A stretch of 44,447 bases of DNA from JAYVJH01 sp043777595 (lineage in GTDB: Bacteria > Bacteroidota > Bacteroidia > Cytophagales > Spirosomataceae). This document shows positions 27,301 to 35,374 of this stretch, piece by piece. The notes below the pieces were generated by a model that ran no database searches, had not been told where the DNA came from, and saw only the letters and a list, made by a program, of their open reading frames with translations. Each line of letters starts with the position of its first letter. The stretch's first letter is position 1. Both the position numbers and the translations under genes were made by a program. The stretch covers positions 1-44,447 of the forward strand of contig JAYWHT010000055.1 of the NCBI GenBank assembly GCA_043777595.1, read 5' to 3'.

Positions 27301-27771
27301 ATTTTTCCAGCCTTTGGCGATGCCAGTACAGACGGTAGAGTACGGCTAAACGCCGACAAAATGGTAAACGTTCCGATTCCGATATTGACTATCGCCCAAA
27401 AAGCCCCGTTTATTGAGCAGGCTGAGGCGATGTTGGTGTTGAGTAAGAGTCTATATGAACTGAGCGAGGCGTTTTTGTCGATGGTGCGGGCCGAGCTAAA
27501 ACCCGAAAAAATAAACAAAGCCCTCGAAAGCTGGTACAAACTGCCTTACGAGGGCTTTGTGGCGGAGGTCAAAAAACAAAAAGGCGGCTTCGGCACACTC
27601 ACCAAACAGATGGAATGGCAGGTGTTTTTTAGAGAAAATCAGACGAAGGCTATAAATTTACAACAAAAAATAGAAGCCACCAATGCCCGCATAGACGACT
27701 TGATTTTTGGGCTTTATGGCCTCTCAGCGGCCGAGGTGGCGTTGGTGAGGGGGGTAACTGTTGCTCAATAG
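24394..27771 (+). CDS. Single-chain type IIG-like restriction-modification enzyme (Eco57I/N6-adenine methylase type)
   Basis: A 1125-residue protein. The N-terminal nuclease-like part has a PD-(D/E)xK pattern: PDGAL near residue 90 and VIELKGP near 112-118. A helical region follows, then KADGVFYTPEYITRYM. The gamma-class N6-adenine methyltransferase core has motif I DPACGSGAFL (about 496-505) and motif IV VVGNPPYVRQ (about 637-646). The C-terminal ~350 residues have the TaqI-like target-recognition layout. One protein would cut and methylate its recognition site. A repeat appears inserted in frame at about residues 391-410. No separate specificity or nuclease gene is beside it. Confidence 0.88.
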   Translation: MPLPLFSNRNIRADNLNSLEVVDVDAKRKIIENWQKGLVTGKILSQNEKKLQSEFLNKIFGEVLGYAYEKHLDTWQLENELKVNLDGRTPDGALGYFSFQNGQLSQQVMAVIELKGPLCNLDKKQNRADFKGTPVEQAFSYVPKLDKPCPWVIVSNCQEIRLYRYTLGMAQYESFNILELLQNGNFKRFCYLLQQGQLFLNVTDSPIEKVFLSREQELKNITNAFYERYKDLREKLFNQIRSHNPAVDAVDLLRCTQKLIDRLLFMCFVRDLNIVQDMIKAIENVVKESYDPEDDAVWKQLKHAFTALDKGYSRKNIPPFNGGLFRKDPLLDSLNIADFRLGDLMAFLNSYDYQNQLNINVLGHIFEQSISDIEAIKERLEAHQTDPSGRHEGDLIDSPTHRGGAGGGAKRKADGVFYTPEYITRYMVEQALGSFLDEAEDRILTHLNLTQLPTLTVADYESIGFDHTAKCTNNDAINAHLQYWEAHETVLRNLKVIDPACGSGAFLTQVFDYLFERWRVMKIELNRLTTPYKKQLRDLEILQKSVNSSLNEVGFDEWNIKKNIIQNNLFGVDLNPESVEITKLSLWMKTANKREKLADMDGNIKQGNSLIDDPTFSTSALDWPTAFPEVFATGGFDIVVGNPPYVRQELLGKDNKAFYAKRFGKVGNGTADLYVYFYELGLSILKPAGYLSYITPNKWFKTKYGKELRHFLQPFDIQQIIDFFELRIFDDAATEPQIVLLKNQLSAADFDYLPVRLTQNFVERKLTPVVIHKQNLQDSEWVFANDAVNDILQKLYQNTISLNEYTKGGIEYGVKTGLNRAFIIDKATKEAIVKKDPTSAAIIKPYIQATDIKAWHLENKDDWFLINTGFDTEISETKYRGVYEHLKQFEAELTARSDQGKTPYNLRSCDYYEAFDAPKLMYIHTAIKQNFYYDTEKYFINNNAFIITNPDLFLSAWLNSAVFGFYKKLIFPAFGDASTDGRVRLNADKMVNVPIPILTIAQKAPFIEQAEAMLVLSKSLYELSEAFLSMVRAELKPEKINKALESWYKLPYEGFVAEVKKQKGGFGTLTKQMEWQVFFRENQTKAINLQQKIEATNARIDDLIFGLYGLSAAEVALVRGVTVAQ
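25584..25618. repeat. GC-rich dispersed-type repeat within the restriction-modification gene
   Basis: The stretch CTCCCCAACCCATCGGGG, followed by a G-rich run to 25618, is palindromic (CCCC/GGGG) and resembles the intergenic element at 40211-40230 (CTCCCCTTCGGGGTTGGGGG). Within the gene it encodes a Ser/Gly/Ala-rich loop between IEAIKERLE and KADGVFYTPEYIT. Confidence 0.65.
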
Positions 27772-27865
27772 AGCCATGCCACCGAAAAGAGCTACTCAAA
27801 TAAACAAATTTTCATTAAAAAGCACAAAACAGAAATATTTTTGATATTATTGTGGAAAATTAAAA

Positions 27866-27873
27866 TATTTTTG
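27866..27873 (+). promoter_or_regulatory. Possible -7 element of the Lrp/AsnC gene
   Basis: TATTTTTG matches TAnnTTTG and lies 32 nt before the ATG. A TTTG at 27840-27843 lies 22 nt upstream, slightly more than the ideal spacing. Confidence 0.4.
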
Positions 27874-27904
27874 AAAACCACAACACATTTTAATTTTACA
27901 ATCA

Positions 27905-28372
27905 ATGACAGATTCAGACAAATACCAACTCGACAGTATTGATTTGGCACTCGTGCAGTCGCTACAAAAAGATGGGCGAGAGCCATTTTCTGAACTTTCA
28001 AAGCGGCTGGGCGTTGTGGTGAGTACGGTATCTAAGCGGTATCAGAAATTGGTCGATGACGGTATTCTGAAAATTATTGGCAGAGTCGATCCCAATAAAA
28101 TTGGCTACAATGCCTACGCCTGTATTTTGATTAGTATCGATCGTGTGGTAGATATATCGGTTATTGCCCATAATCTTTCGCAACTGCCAGAAGTTAGTTT
28201 TTTGGCCATGCGTACAGGTGAATTTGACCTCGAACTCAACGTAATGTGCCGCAATAATGATCATTTATTAGACTTGATGCAGCGGCTACTAAAAACAGAC
28301 GGAATCCGAAAAACAGAAACACACATGTACTTGAAAGTGTATAAATGGGGGCAACCCGAAATTTCGTTGTAG
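27905..28372 (+). CDS. Lrp/AsnC-family transcriptional regulator
   Basis: A 155-residue regulator. The N-terminal helix-turn-helix covers about residues 8-60 (DLALVQSLQKDGREPFSELSKRLGVVVSTVSKRYQKL), followed by the AsnC ligand-binding RAM domain (about 70-145). Members sense amino acids or related amines and form octameric DNA-binding discs. It lies directly upstream of and codirectional with the polyamine-type transporter genes, so it most likely controls their transport and catabolism. Confidence 0.9.
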   Translation: MTDSDKYQLDSIDLALVQSLQKDGREPFSELSKRLGVVVSTVSKRYQKLVDDGILKIIGRVDPNKIGYNAYACILISIDRVVDISVIAHNLSQLPEVSFLAMRTGEFDLELNVMCRNNDHLLDLMQRLLKTDGIRKTETHMYLKVYKWGQPEISL

Positions 28373-28409
28373 TTAATCAATTTCAAACCATAAAAAACCA
28401 GTATTACCA

Positions 28410-29525
28410 ATGAAAAAACTATTGCAATCTATTTTTGCCATCGCACTGGCATTGACAGCCCTTAGTTGCGGCGGCGGGTCGGACAAAAAAACCGAGGGAG
28501 CAACGGCAGAAGTGGCCGTAACCGATTTTAAAGGAAAAACGCTCAGTATTTTGTGCTGGGAGGGCTATGCCGATGCCAAATTTACCAAAGCATTTGAAGA
28601 AAAATACGGCTGTACGGTCAAAGGCGTTTATTTTGGGTCGTCCGATGAACTTATTGCCAAACTCACCGCTGGCGGTGGCGAAGTGTATGACATCGTAACA
28701 CCGTCGCCAGACATGGCGCAGGCGTTGGTCGAAAAGGATTTGGTTCAGCCAATCGACCTCACCAAGATTTCAGAATATGACTCGCTGGCGGCCAAACTGC
28801 GCTCAATGCAAGACGTAGTAAAAGACGGCAAAACGTATGGCGTACCCTTTACTTGGGGTCCCGACTATTTGGTTTACAATGCAGATGTTGTCAAGAATCC
28901 CACATCGTGGAGTGTGCTTTTTGACCCAAAAAACAAAGGAAAAATTGCACTCTGGGACGACATATCGAGCTTGTACTTAGCCGGAATATTGTTGGGCTAT
29001 GACAAAACAGACAAAGGCGCAATTTATAACATGACCGAAGAGCAACTGGCGGCAGTAAAGAAAAAATTGATGGAACTGAAGCCTCAAATTAGAAAGTACT
29101 GGACAACTGCTGGCGAATTGGACAATATGATGAAAAACAAAGAAGTGGTAGCTGCAATTGGCTGGCCATTGACCCCCGCTACACTCAAAAAAGACGGCAT
29201 GAACGTAAAAGGTATTATTCCAACCGAGGGCGCAACGGGCTGGATAGACCGCTTGATGATTACGAAAGCAACTGCCAACAAAGACTTGGCCGTGGCGTGG
29301 ATTGACTACATAACGCAAGCCAAAAACATGGCCACAGTAGCCGAAGTAACCAACTACTCGGTAGCAAACGAAGGTGCGAGAGCGTTCTTAACGCCTGAGT
29401 TACAAGAAATTACGCAGATGAACAATACGGCGTATTATTACGAAAAACTAAACTTCTGGCAGTATGTCAAAAACAGAAAACGCTACAACGAAGTATGGAA
29501 TGAAGTAAAAGGCGGAACGCAATAA
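28410..29525 (+). CDS. potD: Polyamine ABC transporter substrate-binding lipoprotein
   Basis: A 371-residue lipoprotein: hydrophobic leader and lipobox ALSC with the lipid-accepting Cys20, then a Ser/Gly/Lys linker. The mature part has the PotD-type layout: LSILCWEGYAD, YDIVTPSPDMAQALVEKDLVQPID, GVPFTWGPDYLVYN and a C-terminal YEKLNFWQYVKNR region. The family binds spermidine or putrescine, but close relatives bind other cationic amines, so specificity is inferred. Unusually it precedes the permease genes; E. coli has potABCD order. A hairpin follows its stop. Confidence 0.9.
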   Translation: MKKLLQSIFAIALALTALSCGGGSDKKTEGATAEVAVTDFKGKTLSILCWEGYADAKFTKAFEEKYGCTVKGVYFGSSDELIAKLTAGGGEVYDIVTPSPDMAQALVEKDLVQPIDLTKISEYDSLAAKLRSMQDVVKDGKTYGVPFTWGPDYLVYNADVVKNPTSWSVLFDPKNKGKIALWDDISSLYLAGILLGYDKTDKGAIYNMTEEQLAAVKKKLMELKPQIRKYWTTAGELDNMMKNKEVVAAIGWPLTPATLKKDGMNVKGIIPTEGATGWIDRLMITKATANKDLAVAWIDYITQAKNMATVAEVTNYSVANEGARAFLTPELQEITQMNNTAYYYEKLNFWQYVKNRKRYNEVWNEVKGGTQ

Positions 29526-29542
29526 AACACACTTTTATCAAG

Positions 29543-29571
29543 CCCTCATATATCTGCCAGATATATGAGGG
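29543..29571 (+). terminator. Intercistronic hairpin between potD and potB
   Basis: A 14-nt inverted repeat (29543-29556 with 29558-29571), only one base apart so the true loop takes a few stem bases, followed by TTGTTTTT. It probably acts as a partial terminator or 3'-end stabiliser, giving more binding protein than permease. Confidence 0.75.
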
Positions 29572-29583
29572 TTGTTTTTACTT

Positions 29584-30453
29584 ATGTTCTTAAAACTCAA
29601 ACCCAGTTTTTATTTGCTTTTTATGCCGCTGGCTCTATGGATGTTGGCGTTTTTGGTGTTTCCATATGTACGAGTTCTGATACAGAGTTTTTATACTACC
29701 GACGATTTTGGAATACTCCAAACCACTTTTTCGATAGGCTCTTACCAGCGATTTTTTACCAAAGAACTGTACTATCTGACACTATTGAGAACTTTCGGAC
29801 TGGCTGCCGTGGTTACGGTTGTGTCGCTGGTTGTTAGTATTCCGCTGGCTTATTATATTGCTTTCAAGGCCACCAAAAACAAAACTTTATTATACACCCT
29901 TATCATCTTGCCACTTTGGGTGAGTTATATCGTTAGGGCTTATTCTTGGAAAATTATCTTGGGCGAAGCCGGTATCTTAAACTCGTTTTTACAGTTTATT
30001 GGCCTCATAGACTCACCAATCAGTATGTTACTTTACAGCGACTTGGCCGTTGTGATTGGTATGGTGCATATTTACACTCCCTTTGTGCTAATGCCTATTT
30101 ATACAGCCTTTGAGCAAATACCTAAGAGCTTGGTCGAAGCCTCAAAAGACTTGGGGGCAAATCGGTTTATTACGTTTTTCAAAATCGTGCTGCCTCTCAG
30201 TTTGCCTGGTATCATTACGGGTGCTACGTTTGCTTTTGTGCTTTCGCTTGGCGATTTTTTGGCCCCAAACCTACTTGGAGGTTCAGATACATTGTTTATC
30301 TCAAATATTTTTCAGAATATGTTTGGTACTTCCAACGACAAGCCGCTCGGCTCGGCTATTGGCATTGTGTTGTTGATTGTAGTTTTGGTAGTTCTTGAAA
30401 TGTCCAGATGGGCCGAAAACAAATATTCAAGTTTAGATTCTGACAAACGATGA
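29584..30453 (+). CDS. potB: Polyamine ABC transporter permease, PotB type
   Basis: A 289-residue permease with about six hydrophobic segments. The ATPase-contacting EAA loop is seen as LVEASKDLGANRFITFFKIVLPLSLPGI (about 180-210). The ATG at 29584 was chosen over a TTG 12 nt upstream. Its TGA overlaps the potC ATG, which indicates translational coupling. Confidence 0.9.
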   Translation: MFLKLKPSFYLLFMPLALWMLAFLVFPYVRVLIQSFYTTDDFGILQTTFSIGSYQRFFTKELYYLTLLRTFGLAAVVTVVSLVVSIPLAYYIAFKATKNKTLLYTLIILPLWVSYIVRAYSWKIILGEAGILNSFLQFIGLIDSPISMLLYSDLAVVIGMVHIYTPFVLMPIYTAFEQIPKSLVEASKDLGANRFITFFKIVLPLSLPGIITGATFAFVLSLGDFLAPNLLGGSDTLFISNIFQNMFGTSNDKPLGSAIGIVLLIVVLVVLEMSRWAENKYSSLDSDKR

Positions 30454-31241
30454 AAAAAATTGACTTTCTAAACTCTCTGATTGGCTTTTTGGCTTTATCG
30501 GTTATGTTTTTTATTTATTTTCCAATGCTCATCGTCATTATCTATTCGTTCAATGCCGATACTGTCAATTCGTTTCCAATTAGGGCTTATTCTTTCAAGT
30601 GGTATGGCGTAATGCTTCAAAACCAATCCTTGCTTAGTTCGCTCAAAGTCAGCGTTTTGATTGGAATGTCGGGCACTTTCATTGCCCTGATAATAGGTAC
30701 AATGGGGGCTTTGGCGATGAATAAAAATAACTTTAAACTAAAACGTATTTTTGAACGAATCGTACTGCTGCCCATCACTTTGCCGGGTATCTTGACGGGA
30801 GTGGCCATGCTTTCGTTTTTTCCACTGATAGGTATTCCAATTTCGCTTACGGCGGTTGTCATTGGGCATACTACTTTTTTGATTTGTATGGTTTTGACCC
30901 AAGTATATGCCCGCCTCAAACGTTTAGACCCATCACTCGAAGAAGCCGCCGCCGACTTGGGTTCTACGCCATGGCAAACGTTTTGGCAAGTAATATTACC
31001 CAACATCAAAACGGCCATAATTGGCTCGTCGTTGTTGGCTTTTACGCTGTCATTAGACGAAATACCAGTTACTTTTTTCTTGATTGCCAGAGACAATACC
31101 CTGCCAATCGAAATTTATACCATGCTTCGCCGAGGCATTACTCCCGAAGTAAACGCCATTTCAACCATCATTTTTATAATTTCTTTGATAACACTTATTC
31201 TTTCGGTGAAATTTGGAGAGCGAGACACAAAAATAATATGA
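30450..31241 (+). CDS. potC: Polyamine ABC transporter permease, PotC type
   Basis: A 263-residue second permease of the importer, with about six membrane segments and an EAA loop at LEEAAADLGSTPWQTFWQVILPNIK (about 163-190). Its first segment and FPMLIVIIYSFNAD are as in PotC/YdcV proteins. It overlaps potB by 4 nt and potA by 4 nt. Confidence 0.9.
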   Translation: MKKIDFLNSLIGFLALSVMFFIYFPMLIVIIYSFNADTVNSFPIRAYSFKWYGVMLQNQSLLSSLKVSVLIGMSGTFIALIIGTMGALAMNKNNFKLKRIFERIVLLPITLPGILTGVAMLSFFPLIGIPISLTAVVIGHTTFLICMVLTQVYARLKRLDPSLEEAAADLGSTPWQTFWQVILPNIKTAIIGSSLLAFTLSLDEIPVTFFLIARDNTLPIEIYTMLRRGITPEVNAISTIIFIISLITLILSVKFGERDTKII

Positions 31242-32287
31242 CATACAGTATTGAATTGAAAGAAGTTGAAAAGTTTTTTGGCAATAACTGTATTATTCCA
31301 AAACTAAACCTGACGATTCGACAAGGAGAGTTTATTACACTTTTGGGGCCAAGTGGTTGTGGCAAAACAACGCTTTTGCGTATGATAGCAGGCTTTGAAA
31401 GCCCCACTTCTGGGCGGGTTTTTCTGGAGGGAGAAGACATCACGCCCTTGCCGTCTTTTAAGCGAAATGTCAATACCGTTTTTCAGAATTATGCTTTGTT
31501 TCCACATTTGAGCGTTTTTGATAACATTGCTTTTGGATTAAAACAAAAAGGAATTGCTGGCCAAAAGCTAAGTACAGCGGTCAAGGAAGTGCTTGAAACA
31601 GTACAAATGACCGATTTTATCAATCGCAAACCCAAAGAATTGTCGGGTGGGCAGCAGCAACGAATTGCACTGGCAAGAGCCATCGTGAACGAACCCAAAG
31701 TACTACTTCTTGACGAACCGCTGGCGGCCTTAGACCTAAAACTCAGAAAACAAATGCAGTTTGAGTTGAAGCAACTTCACCAACAGTTGGGTATTACGTT
31801 TATATTTGTAACTCACGACCAAGAAGAAGCCCTCACAATGTCGGACAGAATTGCGGTTATGAACAAAGGCGTGATAGAGCAACTCGATGCACCACAAGCG
31901 CTGTATGACCACCCAAAAAGTAGATTTGTGGCCGATTTTATTGGCGAAAATAATACTTTGGCGGGTATGTTTGATGGTCAATGTTTTGTAATAAATGGTA
32001 CGTCAATTCCCACTCAAAGCGATATTGCCAGTGGCAAAGCATTGCTCTTTATTCGGCCAGAACACATACAAATCAGTCAGCACCAAGCCAATGACATTTT
32101 TCAGCTACCAGCAAAAATAATAGGAAAAACGTTTTTGGGGCATTTGTGGCGGGTGCATTGTGAGCTGGACGGCAAAGAACAAATAGACATATCAATCAAG
32201 CCCGACCAAGCCGTAGAAATAGAAAACGGTAGTACTGTTTTTTTGAACTGGAATAGTCAGAAAAGCAACTTGATTACAAATCAATAA
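31238..32287 (+). CDS. potA: Polyamine ABC transporter ATP-binding protein
   Basis: A 349-residue ATPase. Walker A is GPSGCGKTTLLR near residues 35-46, the signature is LSGGQQQRIALARA, Walker B is VLLLDEPLAALD, and the switch His is in FVTHDQEEALTMSD. A C-terminal OB-type regulatory (TOBE) domain covers about 270-349. The ATG overlapping the potC stop was chosen; the frame is open further upstream but would overlap potC by more than 350 nt. It completes the importer begun by potD. Confidence 0.92.
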   Translation: MTYSIELKEVEKFFGNNCIIPKLNLTIRQGEFITLLGPSGCGKTTLLRMIAGFESPTSGRVFLEGEDITPLPSFKRNVNTVFQNYALFPHLSVFDNIAFGLKQKGIAGQKLSTAVKEVLETVQMTDFINRKPKELSGGQQQRIALARAIVNEPKVLLLDEPLAALDLKLRKQMQFELKQLHQQLGITFIFVTHDQEEALTMSDRIAVMNKGVIEQLDAPQALYDHPKSRFVADFIGENNTLAGMFDGQCFVINGTSIPTQSDIASGKALLFIRPEHIQISQHQANDIFQLPAKIIGKTFLGHLWRVHCELDGKEQIDISIKPDQAVEIENGSTVFLNWNSQKSNLITNQ

Positions 32288-32309
32288 GTTACATTCTAAT
32301 TTATATTCA

Positions 32310-33779
32310 ATGAAAAATTACCAAATGTATATCAATGGGCAGTGGGTGGTGGCATCTGACGGCCAAACTCGTAATATTACAGACCCCGCTAACGGAAGCC
32401 TAATTGGCACCGTGCCAGAGGCAACGGCGGTAGAAGTCGATGAGGCCGTAGCCGCCGCCCGAAACGCTTTCGACAACACCAACTGGGGGAGTGCAGACAA
32501 TGCGCTTAATCGGTCGCAGTTAATGATGGCGTTGGCAAGTAAGCTAAGAGAAAATGCAGTTCGGTTTGCAGAATTGGACACCTGTAATTGTGGCAAACCG
32601 CTTGTAGAGTCGGAGGGCGATGTGGCCGATGCCGCCAACTGTCTGGATTTTTATGCGGGTATTGCTACCAAAACAATGGGCGAAACAGTATCTGTGCCAA
32701 TGAATATGCAGAGCTTTGTGGTGCGTGAACCGATTGGTGTGGTGGCTCAAATTGTGCCATGGAATTATCCGCTGTTGATGGGTGTCTGGAAAATAGCACC
32801 AGCGTTGGCCGCAGGCTGTACTATTGTAATGAAGCCGTCGGAACTGACCCCGCTCTCGATTTTAGAATTGGCAAAACTAATGGAAGAGGTCGGTATTCCG
32901 GCTGGGGTTGTCAATATCGTTACGGGCGTTGGCGAGGTGGCTGGTGTGGCATTGGTCAATCATCCAAATATTGACAAAATCGCTTTTACAGGTGGTACAG
33001 ATACAGGTGTAAAAATAATGACTGCCGCCGCAAAAGGCATCAAAAATGTAACACTCGAACTGGGCGGCAAAAATCCCGTTGTGGTATTTGCCGATGCCGA
33101 CTTAGATAAGTCAGCAGAGTGGATAGCTTTTGCAGGAATGGCCAACCAAGGTCAAGTTTGTTCGGCAGGCTCACGAGTGCTTGTCGAAAGAGCGATTTAT
33201 GACGAAGTAATAGAGCGAGTAGCCAAAATAGTAACCAATATAAAACTCGGACACGGCTTAGAAGAAGGTGTAAGAATGGGCCCGGTGATTTCAAAAGAAC
33301 ATTATGACAAAGTATTGGGTTATATCAAACAAGCCCAAACCGAAAAATGCAGGCTTGTTTGTGGTGGAGGGTTGCCAGCAGGTGAGCAGTTTGCCAAGGG
33401 CTATTTTATTGAGCCAACCATATTTGCCGACGTTACGCCCGAGCATACGCTATTTAGAGAAGAGGTATTCGGCCCAGTTATGTCTTTTACGCCTTTCGAC
33501 ACCGAAGCAGAAGCCATCAGACTTGCCAACGATACAGAATACGGCCTTGCCGCAGGGGTGTTTACTGAAAATATCACAAAAGCGCATCGGGTTGTGAAGC
33601 AAATCAAGGCGGGCATTATGTGGGTCAATAATTATCACCCAACGTTTAACGAACTGCCATGGGGAGGATATAAAAAATCTGGAATTGGCCGAGAGTTGGG
33701 TAAATACGGTATCGAAGCCTATTTAGAAACCAAGCAAGTAAATATAAATCTGGACGAAGGGCAGTTGGGCTGGTATTGA
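32310..33779 (+). CDS. NAD(P)-dependent aldehyde dehydrogenase (aminobutyraldehyde/betaine aldehyde dehydrogenase type)
   Basis: A 489-residue ALDH. It has the PWNYPLLMGVWKIAPALAAG loop, cofactor-binding FTGGTDTG, the general base Glu in LELGGKNP, and the catalytic Cys in NQGQVCSAGSR. Overall it is closest in pattern to betaine-aldehyde and gamma-aminobutyraldehyde dehydrogenases. It starts 22 bp after potA and is followed by a GABA-type aminotransferase gene. The likely job is oxidation of 4-aminobutyraldehyde to GABA; substrate choice is inferred from context. Confidence 0.88.
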   Translation: MKNYQMYINGQWVVASDGQTRNITDPANGSLIGTVPEATAVEVDEAVAAARNAFDNTNWGSADNALNRSQLMMALASKLRENAVRFAELDTCNCGKPLVESEGDVADAANCLDFYAGIATKTMGETVSVPMNMQSFVVREPIGVVAQIVPWNYPLLMGVWKIAPALAAGCTIVMKPSELTPLSILELAKLMEEVGIPAGVVNIVTGVGEVAGVALVNHPNIDKIAFTGGTDTGVKIMTAAAKGIKNVTLELGGKNPVVVFADADLDKSAEWIAFAGMANQGQVCSAGSRVLVERAIYDEVIERVAKIVTNIKLGHGLEEGVRMGPVISKEHYDKVLGYIKQAQTEKCRLVCGGGLPAGEQFAKGYFIEPTIFADVTPEHTLFREEVFGPVMSFTPFDTEAEAIRLANDTEYGLAAGVFTENITKAHRVVKQIKAGIMWVNNYHPTFNELPWGGYKKSGIGRELGKYGIEAYLETKQVNINLDEGQLGWY

Positions 33780-33783
33780 TTAA

Positions 33784-33821
33784 GTAGCGAACAGTGAGTA
33801 GTGAAAAACGAATAACGAAAA
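33784..33821. repeat. Purine-rich dispersed repeat fragment
   Basis: This is a GTAGCGAACAGTG / GTGAAAAACGAATAACG type element. The reverse complement of 15105-15131 matches it apart from a 7-nt insertion and a few substitutions. It directly follows the aldehyde dehydrogenase stop. Confidence 0.6.
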
Positions 33822-33861
33822 CTATTTTAATCAGTTACTCATGTTACGCAACTAAAAAATA

Positions 33862-33953
33862 ACACCGTAGGTGTGTACTGTCGATAGCCAGAATGAGTAA
33901 TTGAATGATAAAGCCCCAGCGGGGCGGCCTTTTGACAGGTTATGATGGCTATC
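33862..33953. repeat. Structured repeat element with nested palindromes
   Basis: It contains ACACC-GTA-GGTGT (33862-33874), an outer pair GATAGCCA/TGGCTATC (33883-33890 with 33946-33953) and an inner GCCCC-AGC-GGGGC (33913-33925). The layout suggests a mobile intergenic palindromic unit, in line with dispersed repeats I recall from Cytophagales. It lies between the aldehyde dehydrogenase and aminotransferase genes. Confidence 0.6.
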
Positions 33954-33988
33954 ATGTTGAATAATAACTTTAATATTTTTAATTCATA

Positions 33989-35296
33989 ATGACCTCACAA
34001 GAACTATTAGAGCGGCGAAATAAAGTAGTACCTCAGGCCATGGCACTTAGCACAGCCATTGATGCCGTGAAGGCTTCGGGAGCGGTGTTTTATACAGCCG
34101 ACGGCAAAGAATTTATTGATTTTTCGGGTGGTATCGGCGTGTTGAATGCTGGACATTGCCCGCCGTCAGTATCCAGAGCGATTGCCAATCAATCAAAAAA
34201 ATTGATGCACACTTTTTTTAATTTATTGAGCCACGAGCCTTACATACAATTAGCCGAAAAACTCATTGAAATACTACCACACGGCCACGATACCAGAGTG
34301 ATGATGCTCAGTAGCGGGGCCGAGGCTGTAGAAAATGCTATAAAAATCGCACGTCAGGCTACTGGCCGTCAGGGTATTGTGTGCTACACGGGTGGGTTTC
34401 ATGGGCGAACAATGATGGGCATGACATTGACATCAAAAGTGAGTTATAAAATGGGTTGCGGCCCTTTTGCGCCCGAAGTCTATCGTATTCCGTTTCCAGA
34501 CTATTATCACAATGGCAAAGGTCAAAACTATGACGACTATGTGCAGCAAGAGTTAATCAATCTCAAAAAATATTTTAGTACCGTTGTCGCCCCCGAAAAC
34601 GTAGCGGCCATTATCATAGAACCAGTACAGGGCGAAGGGGGGTTTTATGTAACGCCCAAACTATATTTGCAAGGACTACGCCAAATATGTGATGAATATG
34701 GCATTATGTTAATTTTGGACGAAGTACAGTCGGGTTTTGGGCGCACGGGCGCATGGGCAGCGTACCAACATTATGACGTGGTGCCTGATATTTCTACTTG
34801 GGCCAAATCTATGGGTTCGGGTATTCCGATTGCCTGTGTGATGGGCAAGGCATCGGTCATGAACAAAGCCTTGCCTGGCACAATCGGAGGTACTTATGCA
34901 GGCAACCCCATAGCTTGTGCAGGCTCGTTGGCTACGATTGAGTATATGCAAAAAATTGACATCAACCAAAAAGGCAAAAGAATTGGTACAATTATCAATA
35001 CATTTTTTAAGAATCTACAAAAAATATGCCCCGCCATTGGCGAAGTACGTGGCCTTGGGGCAATGATTGGCATAGAATTAGTAAAAAACTCAGATCCCAA
35101 TCAGCCAGATACCGACCTAACAAAAAAACTCGTGTCGGCTTGTGCCGAGCGAGGCTTGTTTTTGATAAGTGCTGGCGTGTATGGCAATGTAATACGTGTA
35201 CTATGCCCGTTGGTGATACCCGAAAAACAACTCCGCCACGGGCTGACTATTATGAAAGAAGAGTTACTGAGGTTGAATAATATCAAGCCGTTGTGA
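33989..35296 (+). CDS. gabT: Class III aminotransferase, 4-aminobutyrate type
   Basis: A 435-residue PLP enzyme. SSGAEAVENAIKIAR, YTGGFHGRTMMGMTLT, LILDEVQSGFGRTG and the PLP-lysine motif STWAKSMGSGIPIACVMGK are all present in class III order. Best fit is GABA:2-oxoglutarate aminotransferase, giving succinate semialdehyde; putrescine or other omega-amine transamination is possible. It follows the Pot importer and aldehyde dehydrogenase genes, which supports an amine-degradation role. A 209-bp repeat-bearing gap precedes it. Confidence 0.88.
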   Translation: MTSQELLERRNKVVPQAMALSTAIDAVKASGAVFYTADGKEFIDFSGGIGVLNAGHCPPSVSRAIANQSKKLMHTFFNLLSHEPYIQLAEKLIEILPHGHDTRVMMLSSGAEAVENAIKIARQATGRQGIVCYTGGFHGRTMMGMTLTSKVSYKMGCGPFAPEVYRIPFPDYYHNGKGQNYDDYVQQELINLKKYFSTVVAPENVAAIIIEPVQGEGGFYVTPKLYLQGLRQICDEYGIMLILDEVQSGFGRTGAWAAYQHYDVVPDISTWAKSMGSGIPIACVMGKASVMNKALPGTIGGTYAGNPIACAGSLATIEYMQKIDINQKGKRIGTIINTFFKNLQKICPAIGEVRGLGAMIGIELVKNSDPNQPDTDLTKKLVSACAERGLFLISAGVYGNVIRVLCPLVIPEKQLRHGLTIMKEELLRLNNIKPL

Positions 35297-35374
35297 TGAT
35301 GGCATAAAATTATTCTTTATGTTTGCGTTTCATAAAAAATAAAGTGTTTTTGATTTTATTTCTCTTAAATAATT

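Noticed and set aside
30617..31096. 159-codon antisense frame opposite potC
   Set aside because: It is antisense to a clear permease gene, with composition explained by the opposite strand.
30884..31237. Upstream extension of potA
   Set aside because: It would overlap potC by more than 350 nt; the ATG at 31238 matches the start of the ATPase family and overlaps the potC stop by 4 nt.
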